5,491 bases of DNA from Thermoguttaceae bacterium. Its GTDB lineage: Bacteria > Planctomycetota > Planctomycetia > Pirellulales > Thermoguttaceae. Both the position numbers and the translations under genes were made by a program. Shown here piece after piece: positions 1 to 5,333 of this stretch. Position 1 is the stretch's first letter, and each line of letters starts with the position of its first letter. The notes beneath the pieces were generated by a model. It was not told where the DNA came from and searched no databases. It saw only the letters and a program-made list of their open reading frames with translations. The stretch is from the NCBI GenBank assembly GCA_024653385.1, contig JANLFZ010000023.1, positions 10,703-16,193 of the forward strand, read 5' to 3'.

Positions 1-988
1 TCCGGCCGGCGCTGGTCTGAAGGACGCTGGTGACGGAAATGGTGACGTATTCGTTGATGTGGTCCCGGCCCGACTCGACGACGACCATCGTGCCATCGTC
101 CAGGTAGCCGACCCCCTGGCCGACTTCTTCCCCGGGCTTGACCACCCGCACCTCCAAATGCTCGCCCGGTAGAAACACCGGCTTCAGCGCGTTGGCCAGA
201 TCGTTGAGATTGACCACACCGACCCCGTGAAGGCGCGCGACCTTGTTCAGGTTGTAGTCGTTGGTGATCAGCTTGCCGGAGAGGTGCTTGGCAAGCGTGA
301 CCAGCTTCATGTCGACGGGCTGACCGGCGAATTCGGGCAGTTCGCGGTCGTAGATTTGCAGGTCGACATTGGGCGAGTTGCGCAGCTTGTTGAGGATATC
401 CAGCCCGCGACGCCCCCGGCTGCGCCGCAGCCGATCGGAGCTGTCGGCAATCGCCTGAAGTTCGTTGATGACGAACCGCGGCATGATCAATTGGGTGTCG
501 AAGAGGTTCGCATCGACCACGTCGGCGATCCGGCCGTCGATGACCACGCTGGTGTCGAGGATGTACGGACGGCGCCCCTTGACCTCTTTGGAAAACTCGA
601 CGTACGGGATAATGAACCGGAAATCGTTGCGCGTCTGAAGGAGCAACGTGATGCACGTGTAACAGAGCACCGCCGCGAGAATCAGTTGAACGGGCGAGCG
701 GATGCGTTCGGCGCTGGGCGGCAGGATCGGCGTCAAGGCCAACCCGGCCACGTACGCCAGGAATAGCCCCACGATCAACCCGAAATACACCGCCGAAATC
801 ACATCCAGCGGCTTGTGGGGGATGGCGATGTCGATCGCGATGACGCCAATGGCGATCAGCAACACCCCGAAGAAGACAGCCCAGGCCATCCAGGGGCTTT
901 CGATCGGGAGGATTTCCTGCCAAAGGATCGAAACCGCCAGCCCGATGGCAACCATCAGGAAAATGGCCCGAAGAATAATCAAGCCCAT
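1..988 (-). CDS. PIN-TRAM domain membrane protein, YacL-like (C-terminus cut by window edge)
   Basis: The visible 329 residues begin with four hydrophobic segments at about residues 4-23, 34-56, 62-85 and 99-118. A PIN domain follows (about 141-265), then a TRAM domain (about 271 onward) that runs off the left edge. The PIN acidic residues are visible: D145 and D151 in LDTSVVIDGR, E176 in INEL, D227 in VDMKL and D244 in ITNDYN. This architecture matches the YacL/PilT-N-like PIN-TRAM family, membrane-anchored putative Mg2+-dependent ribonucleases; Bacillus YacL is about 366 residues, so only a short tail should be missing. The ATG at 988 is preceded by GAGG about 10 bases upstream and places the first membrane helix at the N-terminus, as the family requires. 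The gene lies 155 bp downstream of the HIT gene on the same strand, so it may be an operon tail or have its own promoter. Family assignment is firm; the RNA target is unknown. Confidence 0.93.
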   Translation of the reverse strand, partial: MGLIILRAIFLMVAIGLAVSILWQEILPIESPWMAWAVFFGVLLIAIGVIAIDIAIPHKPLDVISAVYFGLIVGLFLAYVAGLALTPILPPSAERIRSPVQLILAAVLCYTCITLLLQTRNDFRFIIPYVEFSKEVKGRRPYILDTSVVIDGRIADVVDANLFDTQLIMPRFVINELQAIADSSDRLRRSRGRRGLDILNKLRNSPNVDLQIYDRELPEFAGQPVDMKLVTLAKHLSGKLITNDYNLNKVARLHGVGVVNLNDLANALKPVFLPGEHLEVRVVKPGEEVGQGVGYLDDGTMVVVESGRDHINEYVTISVTSVLQTSAGR

Positions 989-1028
989 GGGTATAATCGC
1001 CTCGAATGAAAAAGGGGTGAAATGATCG

Positions 1029-1046
1029 GCTGCGCGCCAGCGCAGC
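1029..1046 (-). terminator. Short perfect hairpin between HIT and PIN-TRAM genes
   Basis: GCTGCGC and GCGCAGC form a perfect 7-bp GC-rich stem around a 4-base loop. On the minus strand the stem is followed, after about 13 bases, by a CCCCTTTTTC run. The T run is too distant for a classic intrinsic terminator, so this may instead be a leader hairpin, an mRNA-stabilising structure after the HIT gene, or chance. It lies 98 bases downstream of the HIT stop and 40 bases upstream of the PIN-TRAM start. Confidence 0.3.
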
Positions 1047-1077
1047 GGAAGTATCGGGTCGTCGTGGCCTAGTTCCT

Positions 1078-1083
1078 ATTGTA
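1078..1083 (-). promoter_or_regulatory. Possible -10 element for the PIN-TRAM gene
   Basis: On the minus strand this reads TACAAT, five of six matches to TATAAT, about 90 bases before the ATG at 988. No good -35 box sits 16-18 bases upstream (the region reads around TTTCGT). It could give the PIN-TRAM gene independent transcription across the 155-bp gap, but a single hexamer is weak evidence. Confidence 0.22.
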
Positions 1084-1143
1084 AGCCGACCCACCAGCCG
1101 ACGAAAGTAGGCGATCTCGACCAGTCCCTATGAACGGTCATCC

Positions 1144-1698
1144 TCAAGGTTGGACGGGTTTGCTCGCCTCCTCCCTGGACAGATCGCCTCTCAACACCTC
1201 CCAAAGCGCGTCGAGGGCTTGGGGAATGACCTTCACGGCACTCAGGGCCGGCATGAAGTTCGTATCCCCGCTCCAGCGGGGAACCACGTGCCAGTGGAGA
1301 TGGCCGGGCAGGCCCGCCCCCGCCGCGCGTCCCAGATTCAGCCCCACATTGAAGCCGTCCGGGTGAAGCGTCCTTTCGAGCAGCCCTACCATGCGCGTGA
1401 GGCACTGCGCCAAATCGAGTTGCTCCTCCGGCGTCAACTGGTCGAGGCTTGCGCGATGGTGCCTCGGCGAGACCAGCAGGTGACCGTTGTTGTAAGGGTA
1501 GCGGTTGAGCAACACCAGCGAGTGCTCGCTTCGCCAAACCACCAGGCGACGACGGTCCGAGGTGCTGGCCGCCGCTTGACAAAGGAAGCACTCGGGATCG
1601 GCGCCGGGAAGCAGATCCAGCCGTTCCGGCGGCGTCTCGGGCAGATCCCCCTGAACGTACGCCAGACGCCAAGGCGCCCAGAGTTGCTCGTATCCCAC
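1144..1698 (-). CDS. HIT family protein, Ap4A phosphorylase/hydrolase-like
   Basis: This 184-residue cytoplasmic protein belongs to the histidine triad superfamily, which cleaves or phosphorolyses nucleotide phosphoanhydrides such as diadenosine tetraphosphate. The signature is GHLHWHVVPRW at about residues 132-142, with triad histidines H133, H135 and H137 (H137 is the expected nucleophile). The N-terminal LWAPWRLAYV, the CFLC pair at C37/C40, NRYPYNNGHLLVSP (65-78) and the distal SGDTNFMP are typical of the Ap4A phosphorylase-like bacterial branch; C37/C40 may bind zinc. I chose the GTG at 1698 because AGGAGG sits 8 bases upstream and the protein then starts directly at the conserved GYEQLWAPWR block. 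The reading frame stays open much further upstream, but that part overlaps the preceding gene. The gap to the upstream oxidoreductase stop is 14 bp, so cotranscription is very likely. Exact substrate (Ap4A, Ap3A or another adenylated nucleotide) is inferred only. Confidence 0.92.
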   Translation of the reverse strand: MGYEQLWAPWRLAYVQGDLPETPPERLDLLPGADPECFLCQAAASTSDRRRLVVWRSEHSLVLLNRYPYNNGHLLVSPRHHRASLDQLTPEEQLDLAQCLTRMVGLLERTLHPDGFNVGLNLGRAAGAGLPGHLHWHVVPRWSGDTNFMPALSAVKVIPQALDALWEVLRGDLSREEASKPVQP

Positions 1699-1712
1699 CG
1701 GCGATGCCTCCT

Positions 1713-2756
1713 TTACACGCGGACCGCGCGCCGGCGCACCAGCGATTGCGTCTGGCGATGGCACAGCAACAGGGCGTCGCGGGCCAACTGGGGGTCCAAG
1801 GCGATCGACGGCTCGCCGCTGGCAATCGACCGGGCCACCTCGTTCAATTCGGCCGCGAAAGCATCGACCGGGTCGCCGGAGCCGAGCTTGGGCCGCAACA
1901 CCCGGCCGCTGTCGGTCAACACCGTCACCGGCGTGGCCAGCACCGCCTGCTTGCCGATCGTGGCGAAATCGAACAAGAGCGTCGCGCGTTCCAGGTGGAC
2001 CTCGTACGCGTGGGTAAACGGCCTGCCTTGCTGCCGGATCACGCCCCCGGTCGCCGTGACGGCCAGACGCGGATCGTCGAACAGGAACTGCGAGTGGAAC
2101 CACTCGGCCACGTCGCCCCGCATCCGGCCGATGGTCTGCACGGTGCGCGGCTGCCCGCACAGCAGACGGATGAAATGCGCGTCGTGGATGTGCAGGTCGA
2201 TCATCGGCCCGCCGGTGGTGTCGGGATCGTAGAAGTCGGCCAACCAGCGGGGGTCGGAAATGACCCGCTTGAAACTTCCCCCCAACAACCGCCCGTACTT
2301 GCCCGTGACCACCGTCTGATACACGAAACGGTACTCGGGAAAGAACGGCAGCACGTGCCCGACCAAGAGCAGCCGTCCGGCGCTTTCGGCCGCGCCGAGC
2401 ATGCGGTCGGCGTCGGCCGTTCTAAGCGCGATGGGCTTCTCGCAGAAGACGTGCTTGCCGGCCCGGAGCGCCGCCACGGCGGCGGCCGGACGAGCCGCCG
2501 GAGGCAGGCAGAGGTCGATCACATCCAATCGGGGATCCGAGAGCATCTCCTCCAGGCGCGCGTACCGCGAGACGCCGCTGAGGTCCATCATCCGTCCCTG
2601 GGGACCGAAGCTGCCGCGGATCGAGCGCCAGTCGCCCGACAACCGCTGGGGATCCTGATCGCAAATCGCGCGCACCCGGACCTTGCTCAACCGCTGGCAG
2701 GCCAGGTAATGGATCATCCCCATGAAGCCGATGCCGGCGATGCCGACGTGGATCAT
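1713..2756 (-). CDS. Gfo/Idh/MocA family oxidoreductase, paralog 2
   Basis: This 347-residue protein is predicted to be a cytoplasmic NAD(P)-dependent sugar or cyclitol dehydrogenase. The N-terminal Rossmann domain (about 1-125) starts with GIAGIGFMG, a GxGxxG dinucleotide loop at G8-G13; acidic residues after strand 2 (D33, D35) favour NAD over NADP. The catalytic EKP motif is E106-K107-P108. The C-terminal alpha/beta domain holds GGPMIDLHIHDAHF (182-195). The start is the ATG at 2756, one base after the TAG of the upstream paralog, with GAGGTG as ribosome binding site inside that gene's end; this implies translational coupling. A longer frame upstream is non-homologous and overlaps the paralog. 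It aligns without gaps to the upstream copy over the first 240 residues, 163 identical by hand count, so the pair arose by tandem duplication. The family is too broad to name the substrate. Confidence 0.94.
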   Translation of the reverse strand: MIHVGIAGIGFMGMIHYLACQRLSKVRVRAICDQDPQRLSGDWRSIRGSFGPQGRMMDLSGVSRYARLEEMLSDPRLDVIDLCLPPAARPAAAVAALRAGKHVFCEKPIALRTADADRMLGAAESAGRLLLVGHVLPFFPEYRFVYQTVVTGKYGRLLGGSFKRVISDPRWLADFYDPDTTGGPMIDLHIHDAHFIRLLCGQPRTVQTIGRMRGDVAEWFHSQFLFDDPRLAVTATGGVIRQQGRPFTHAYEVHLERATLLFDFATIGKQAVLATPVTVLTDSGRVLRPKLGSGDPVDAFAAELNEVARSIASGEPSIALDPQLARDALLLCHRQTQSLVRRRAVRV

Positions 2757-2757
2757 C

Positions 2758-3798
2758 CTACACCTCGACGAACCGCTTCTCGACCAGCGACTGGGTCTGT
2801 TTGTGCCCCAGCACCAGGGCGTCGCGCGCGAGCCCTCCATCGAGCACCGCCGAGGGGACGTTCTTTTCGATCGAGCGGACCACCTCGCCGATCTCGGCGA
2901 CGAAGGCGTCGACCGGGTCGCCCGAGCCGAGCTGCGGGCGCTCGACGCCGCCGTCGGCCGTCAGCACGGTCAGCGGCAGATGGTGCGGCTGGTCGGTAAT
3001 CGCGGCGAAGTCGAACAGCAGCGTGGCCCGCTCCAGATAGATCTCGAAGGCGTGGGTGAACGGCCGTCCCTGCTGCATGATGGCCCCGCTGGCGGCCGTC
3101 ACCACCAGGCTGGGATCGTCGAAGAGGAATTGGGTCTGGAACAACTCGGCCACCTCGCCCCTCATGCGTCCGACCGTGTGGACGCCTCGCGGCATGCCGC
3201 AGACCAGGCGGATGAAATGCGCGTCGTGGATGTGGAGGTCGATCATCGGCCCGCCCGTGGTGGCCGGATTGTAGAAGTCGGGTAGCCACAAGGGGTCCGA
3301 GATGATGCGTTTGAAGTACCCGCCCAACATCCGGCCGTACCGCCCGCTCTTGATCGCCTCGTACGCGAACTGGTACTCCGGAAAGAACGGCAGCACGTGG
3401 CCGATCATGAGCAGCTTGCCCGCGCTCCGCGCGGCCTGCACCATGGCGTCGGCGTCTTCCGGCTTCAAGGCGATGGGCTTCTCGCAGAAGACGTGTTTTC
3501 CCGCCCGCAAGGCGTCGATCGCCACCCTGGCGTGCCACGAGGGGGGCAAGCAGATGTCGATCGCGTCGAGATTCGGATCAGCCAGCAGGTCCTCGAGCTT
3601 CGCATAGCGCGCGATGTTGCCCAGGTCCATGACCTGACCCGGCGGCCCGAAGTTCCCCTTGATCGAACGCCAGTCGCCCGCAAGCCGCTTGGGATCCTGT
3701 TCGCACAGAGCTGCCACCTTGGCCCCCTGGACCTTCTGGTAGGCCAGATAGTGGATCATGCCCATGAAACCGACGCCGGCGATTCCGACCTTGATCAT
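2758..3798 (-). CDS. Gfo/Idh/MocA family oxidoreductase, paralog 1
   Basis: This 346-residue protein has the standard length and plan of the Gfo/Idh/MocA family. The Rossmann domain begins MIKVGIAGVGFMG (GxGxxG at G8-G13), with acidic residues E33 and D35 after strand 2 suggesting NAD. KHVFCEKPIAL carries the catalytic K107 in EKP. GHVLPFFPEY (133-142) and GGPMIDLHIHDAHF (182-195) mark the substrate domain. In the usual D-x-x-x-H-x-x-D pattern the last Asp is replaced by H194, the same change as in the downstream paralog. No signal peptide is present, so it should act in the cytoplasm. The ATG at 3798 has AAGGAG seven bases upstream. It is followed 1 bp later by its paralog and then the HIT gene. 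Gene fusion, truncation or frameshift is not seen. Likely reaction: oxidation or reduction of a hydroxyl/keto group on a sugar, cyclitol or nucleotide sugar; the exact substrate cannot be read from sequence. Confidence 0.95.
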   Translation of the reverse strand: MIKVGIAGVGFMGMIHYLAYQKVQGAKVAALCEQDPKRLAGDWRSIKGNFGPPGQVMDLGNIARYAKLEDLLADPNLDAIDICLPPSWHARVAIDALRAGKHVFCEKPIALKPEDADAMVQAARSAGKLLMIGHVLPFFPEYQFAYEAIKSGRYGRMLGGYFKRIISDPLWLPDFYNPATTGGPMIDLHIHDAHFIRLVCGMPRGVHTVGRMRGEVAELFQTQFLFDDPSLVVTAASGAIMQQGRPFTHAFEIYLERATLLFDFAAITDQPHHLPLTVLTADGGVERPQLGSGDPVDAFVAEIGEVVRSIEKNVPSAVLDGGLARDALVLGHKQTQSLVEKRFVEV

Positions 3799-3821
3799 GC
3801 TTGCGCTCCTTGGGGGTCAGG

Positions 3822-3862
3822 GGTCCGCGGCCCGCCGCCTCGCGCGCAGGGCCCACGGGACC
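3822..3862 (-). promoter_or_regulatory. GC-rich stem-loop ahead of the oxidoreductase pair
   Basis: In the 81-bp gap between the Trm112-like gene and paralog 1, GGTCC (3822-3826) pairs with GGACC (3858-3862) and GGCCC (3829-3833) pairs with GGGCC (3849-3853). The two five-pair stems are separated by a small asymmetric internal loop and capped by a 15-base GC-rich loop. There is no T tract, so it does not look like an intrinsic terminator. It could influence mRNA processing or relative expression, or simply reflect GC-rich sequence. Confidence 0.3.
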
Positions 3863-3879
3863 GTTCGTCGTGGATATCG

Positions 3880-4143
3880 TCACGCATGCTGCGCCGCTTC
3901 AAGCGGGATGGCCTCGTCGATCAGCAACACGGGAATGCCGTCGATCACCGGGTACACCACGGCGCCGTCCTCGCGGATCAGACCGCCATCCAACGGCGTC
4001 TCCACCGGACGGCCGGCCCGGTTCTTCACCCGGCCGCCGGCGATGCCTTCGTTCAGCCGCGCCACCAGCGCGGCATCGGCCTCGCGAAGCGGCATCCGCG
4101 TTTCCGGACAGAGCACCATCTTCAGCAGTTCCGGGTCGATCAC
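3880..4143 (-). CDS. Trm112-like (UPF0434/YcaR type) small protein lacking most zinc ligands
   Basis: This 87-residue protein resembles Trm112/YcaR proteins: an N-terminal IDPELLKMVLCPET block (2-15) and a C-terminal VVYPVIDGIPVLLIDEA block (62-78). Eukaryotic and archaeal Trm112 activates methyltransferases; bacterial members are mostly of unknown role. Only C12 of the usual zinc-binding cysteines remains: the CPxC position is CPET and the second cysteine pair is absent. A polar insert of roughly 20 residues (about 24-55) separates the two halves. I chose the GTG at 4143 because GAGAGG lies seven bases upstream and homologs start near IDPELL; a GTG at 4158 would add five residues. It is the first gene of the minus-strand series, 81 bp ahead of the oxidoreductase pair. 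Family membership is fairly sure, function is not; it may be a zinc-free scaffold or partner protein. Confidence 0.82.
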   Translation of the reverse strand: MIDPELLKMVLCPETRMPLREADAALVARLNEGIAGGRVKNRAGRPVETPLDGGLIREDGAVVYPVIDGIPVLLIDEAIPLEAAQHA

Positions 4144-4203
4144 GTCGTGGCCTCTCACCGAAGGAACGCCCCTCTCTCATGGCAGCATGGACCACCATAT
4201 GGA

Positions 4204-4239
4204 AGGATTGGGGCGGCAATCTCTAGGATTGCGAATCCT
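4204..4239. repeat. AGGATTG direct and inverted repeats in divergent region
   Basis: AGGATTG occurs at 4204-4210 and 4225-4231, 21 bp apart, which is two DNA turns. Inverted partners CAATC (4217-4221) and AATCCT (4234-4239) follow each copy. The second pair is a perfect 6-bp inverted repeat around a 3-base centre. It overlaps the possible minus-strand -10 box, so an operator for a dimeric regulator is conceivable, but no regulator is encoded here. Confidence 0.35.
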
Positions 4240-4253
4240 CACCCGTTTTTCAA
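4225..4253 (-). promoter_or_regulatory. Possible promoter for the Trm112-like gene and operon
   Basis: On the minus strand TTGAAA (4248-4253) resembles a -35 box (four of six matches). It is followed after exactly 17 bases by AATCCT (4225-4230), a poor -10 match. The position, about 80 bases before the GTG at 4143, is reasonable. The weak -10 keeps confidence low. Confidence 0.22.
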
Positions 4254-4453
4254 GGGGGTCACACCCGCGCCGGCGCCCAAACTCTCACCTGGAACGTGTC
4301 GCAACCAAGCGTTCGGCCGGTCCGAAGCAAGTCGCGTGGCGTTCTCCACCTCGTCGAGTTGGAGCGCCCGTAGGAAAAACTCCGATGATGATGAAGGGGA
4401 AACCGAACTCAAAGCGTACCATGAACGCGCACGCGCCACATGCAACCGTTCAC

Positions 4454-4504
4454 GGCGACTGTCCCGTTTTCGCGGGCTTCGCCGCGAAAACTGGGACAGT
4501 CCCC
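4454..4504. repeat. 51-bp near-perfect palindrome, REP-like hairpin
   Basis: The left arm (4457-4475, GACTGTCCCGTTTTCGCGG) pairs with 4482-4501 over 19 base pairs, interrupted only by a bulged T at 4492. The loop is GCTTCG. Two more G-C pairs (4454/4504, 4455/4503) extend it beyond one C-C mismatch. It starts 86 bp before and ends 36 bp before the ATG at 4541, so it may form in the leader of that mRNA. There is no T tract after either arm, which argues against a simple intrinsic terminator. The form suits a mobile extragenic palindrome of the REP/MITE kind; other copies would lie outside this window. Confidence 0.75.
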
Positions 4505-4540
4505 TTCGGGCGTGAAAGAACCCGCTGCCACCACGTCATC

Positions 4541-5248
4541 ATGACGGCAGTTTGGTGGGGATGCCTTATTCTGACCGCGGGCATGGCCCTCGGGGCCGAC
4601 GAAATCCGTTACTTCGAGCACAACGGCATCACCTATCGCGAGACGCGGCGAACCATCGACCAAGCCGCGCCCCAGGTGCGCTATCAGGATTGTCAGCAGA
4701 CCTACTACCGAGAACAGGTGGTTCAGGAGACGCGCGAGGTGGTTCGGACGTGGTGGACGCCCGTCACCGAGTATCGCTGGGAAACCTACTGGGTGAATCG
4801 CTGGAACCCATTTGCCGAGCCCTATCAAGCCGCTCGGTACGTGCCCCACACGCGCTGGGAGCGGCGCACCGAAGTCGTCCAGGTCCCAGTGGTGTGTCGG
4901 CGGTTGGTGCCCGAAACCCAGGTGGTTCGCGTGCCCGTCGGCGCGTGGTGCAATTCCCCGCAGGAGGTTGTCACGCGGGTTGCGGTCAGCGGCATCCCAT
5001 CGTCCGCCGCAAGCCGCAGCATCCCGGGCGTTCCCACGGTTGCCTCAACTTCGTCGATTGCCTCGTCTCGTCCGTCTGCGCCCACTGCGCAGACAATGTT
5101 CCCTTCGCCGGTCGCCCAGTCATCAAGTAGGATGGTTCCCGTCACGATCCCGGGACTGCCGCGTTCGGAGGGCATCGGCGGTCTGGGTCGGCTGGGCGAC
5201 GAGCCCCCCCGGTACGGTCAGCGTCCCGCCTGGGAGCCGACACGATAA
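4541..5248 (+). CDS. Secreted Tyr/Arg/Val-rich protein of planctomycete type, function unknown
   Basis: This 235-residue protein starts with a short signal peptide (hydrophobic about 4-18, WWGCLILTAGMALGA) and a likely signal peptidase I cleavage after A19. Residues about 24-135 form a repetitive Tyr/Trp/Arg/Glu/Val-rich region with alternating short motifs: YREQVVQETREVV, TPVTEYRWETYW, NRWNPFAEPYQ, TRWERRTEVVQVPV and VPETQVVRVPV. The Val-Pro and Tyr-Arg alternation suggests stacked beta strands. A Ser/Pro/Ala/Thr-rich low-complexity tail (about 150-235) looks disordered. Similar exported proteins with RWNPF-type and VPVT-type repeats are, to my recollection, common in Planctomycetota and have no known function; a cell-surface or envelope role is a guess. 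The ATG at 4541 puts the signal peptide at the N-terminus; the frame is open far upstream but that part is antisense to other genes. Only a weak GAAAGA ribosome site precedes it. It is divergent from the Trm112-like gene. Confidence 0.85.
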   Translation: MTAVWWGCLILTAGMALGADEIRYFEHNGITYRETRRTIDQAAPQVRYQDCQQTYYREQVVQETREVVRTWWTPVTEYRWETYWVNRWNPFAEPYQAARYVPHTRWERRTEVVQVPVVCRRLVPETQVVRVPVGAWCNSPQEVVTRVAVSGIPSSAASRSIPGVPTVASTSSIASSRPSAPTAQTMFPSPVAQSSSRMVPVTIPGLPRSEGIGGLGRLGDEPPRYGQRPAWEPTR

Positions 5249-5333
5249 GACTCGCCCCGCCAACAATACTCCGAAAGATGGGCGTTGTGCCAAGACCTCG
5301 CGGGCAGGTCCGGGGCACGGGGTAGACGCCACT
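5249..5333. other. Convergent intergenic gap with weak hairpins
   Basis: The 85-bp gap separates the ends of two convergent genes. Two small inverted repeats are visible: GACCT/AGGTC around a 7-base centre (near 5294-5310) and GTAGA/TCTAC (5322-5337), the latter overlapping the stop codon of the right-hand gene. Neither has a T tract, so no bidirectional terminator can be called with confidence. Confidence 0.35.

Larger units (their letters stand above)
4144..4540. other. Divergent intergenic region, no gene supported
   Basis: This 397-bp stretch lies between the minus-strand Trm112-like gene and the plus-strand exported-protein gene, so it should hold promoters for both directions. Open frames cross it on both strands, but they lack plausible starts and recognisable protein features, and long open frames are expected in DNA this GC-rich. 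Structures seen inside it are listed separately: AGGATTG repeats, a possible minus-strand promoter, and a large palindrome at the exported-protein end. Confidence 0.6.

Noticed and set aside
992..997. Perfect TATAAT on the plus strand
   Set aside because: It would drive transcription antisense to the HIT gene, no -35 box lies at the right distance, and it coincides with the leader of the PIN-TRAM gene on the other strand.
227..1025. Plus-strand open frames within the PIN-TRAM gene
   Set aside because: The minus strand encodes a complete domain order with catalytic residues; the plus-strand frames show no motif or ribosome site.
1076..1825. Minus-strand 249-codon frame overlapping the HIT gene
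   Set aside because: Arg/Ala/Gly/Ser-rich shadow product in a different frame from the well-supported HIT protein.
1704..2999. Long plus-strand open frame (431 codons) across both oxidoreductase genes, with another at 2722-3285
   Set aside because: They are antisense to two clearly homologous genes, have no recognisable domain, and arise from the GC-rich codon pattern. Their similarity to each other follows from the tandem duplication on the other strand.
4454..4504. Interpretation of the palindrome as an intrinsic terminator or CRISPR repeat
   Set aside because: There is no T tract after either arm, only one copy is present in the window, and there are no spacers.
3758..4540. Upstream in-frame extension of the secreted-protein gene to an ATG at 3758
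   Set aside because: It would run antisense through the Trm112-like gene and the start of paralog 1 and would bury the signal peptide in the middle of the protein. The ATG at 4541 is far more sensible.
4409..4849. Minus-strand 146-codon frame opposite the secreted-protein gene
   Set aside because: It passes through the large palindrome and lies antisense to the signal peptide and repeat region; no domain or good start site was seen.
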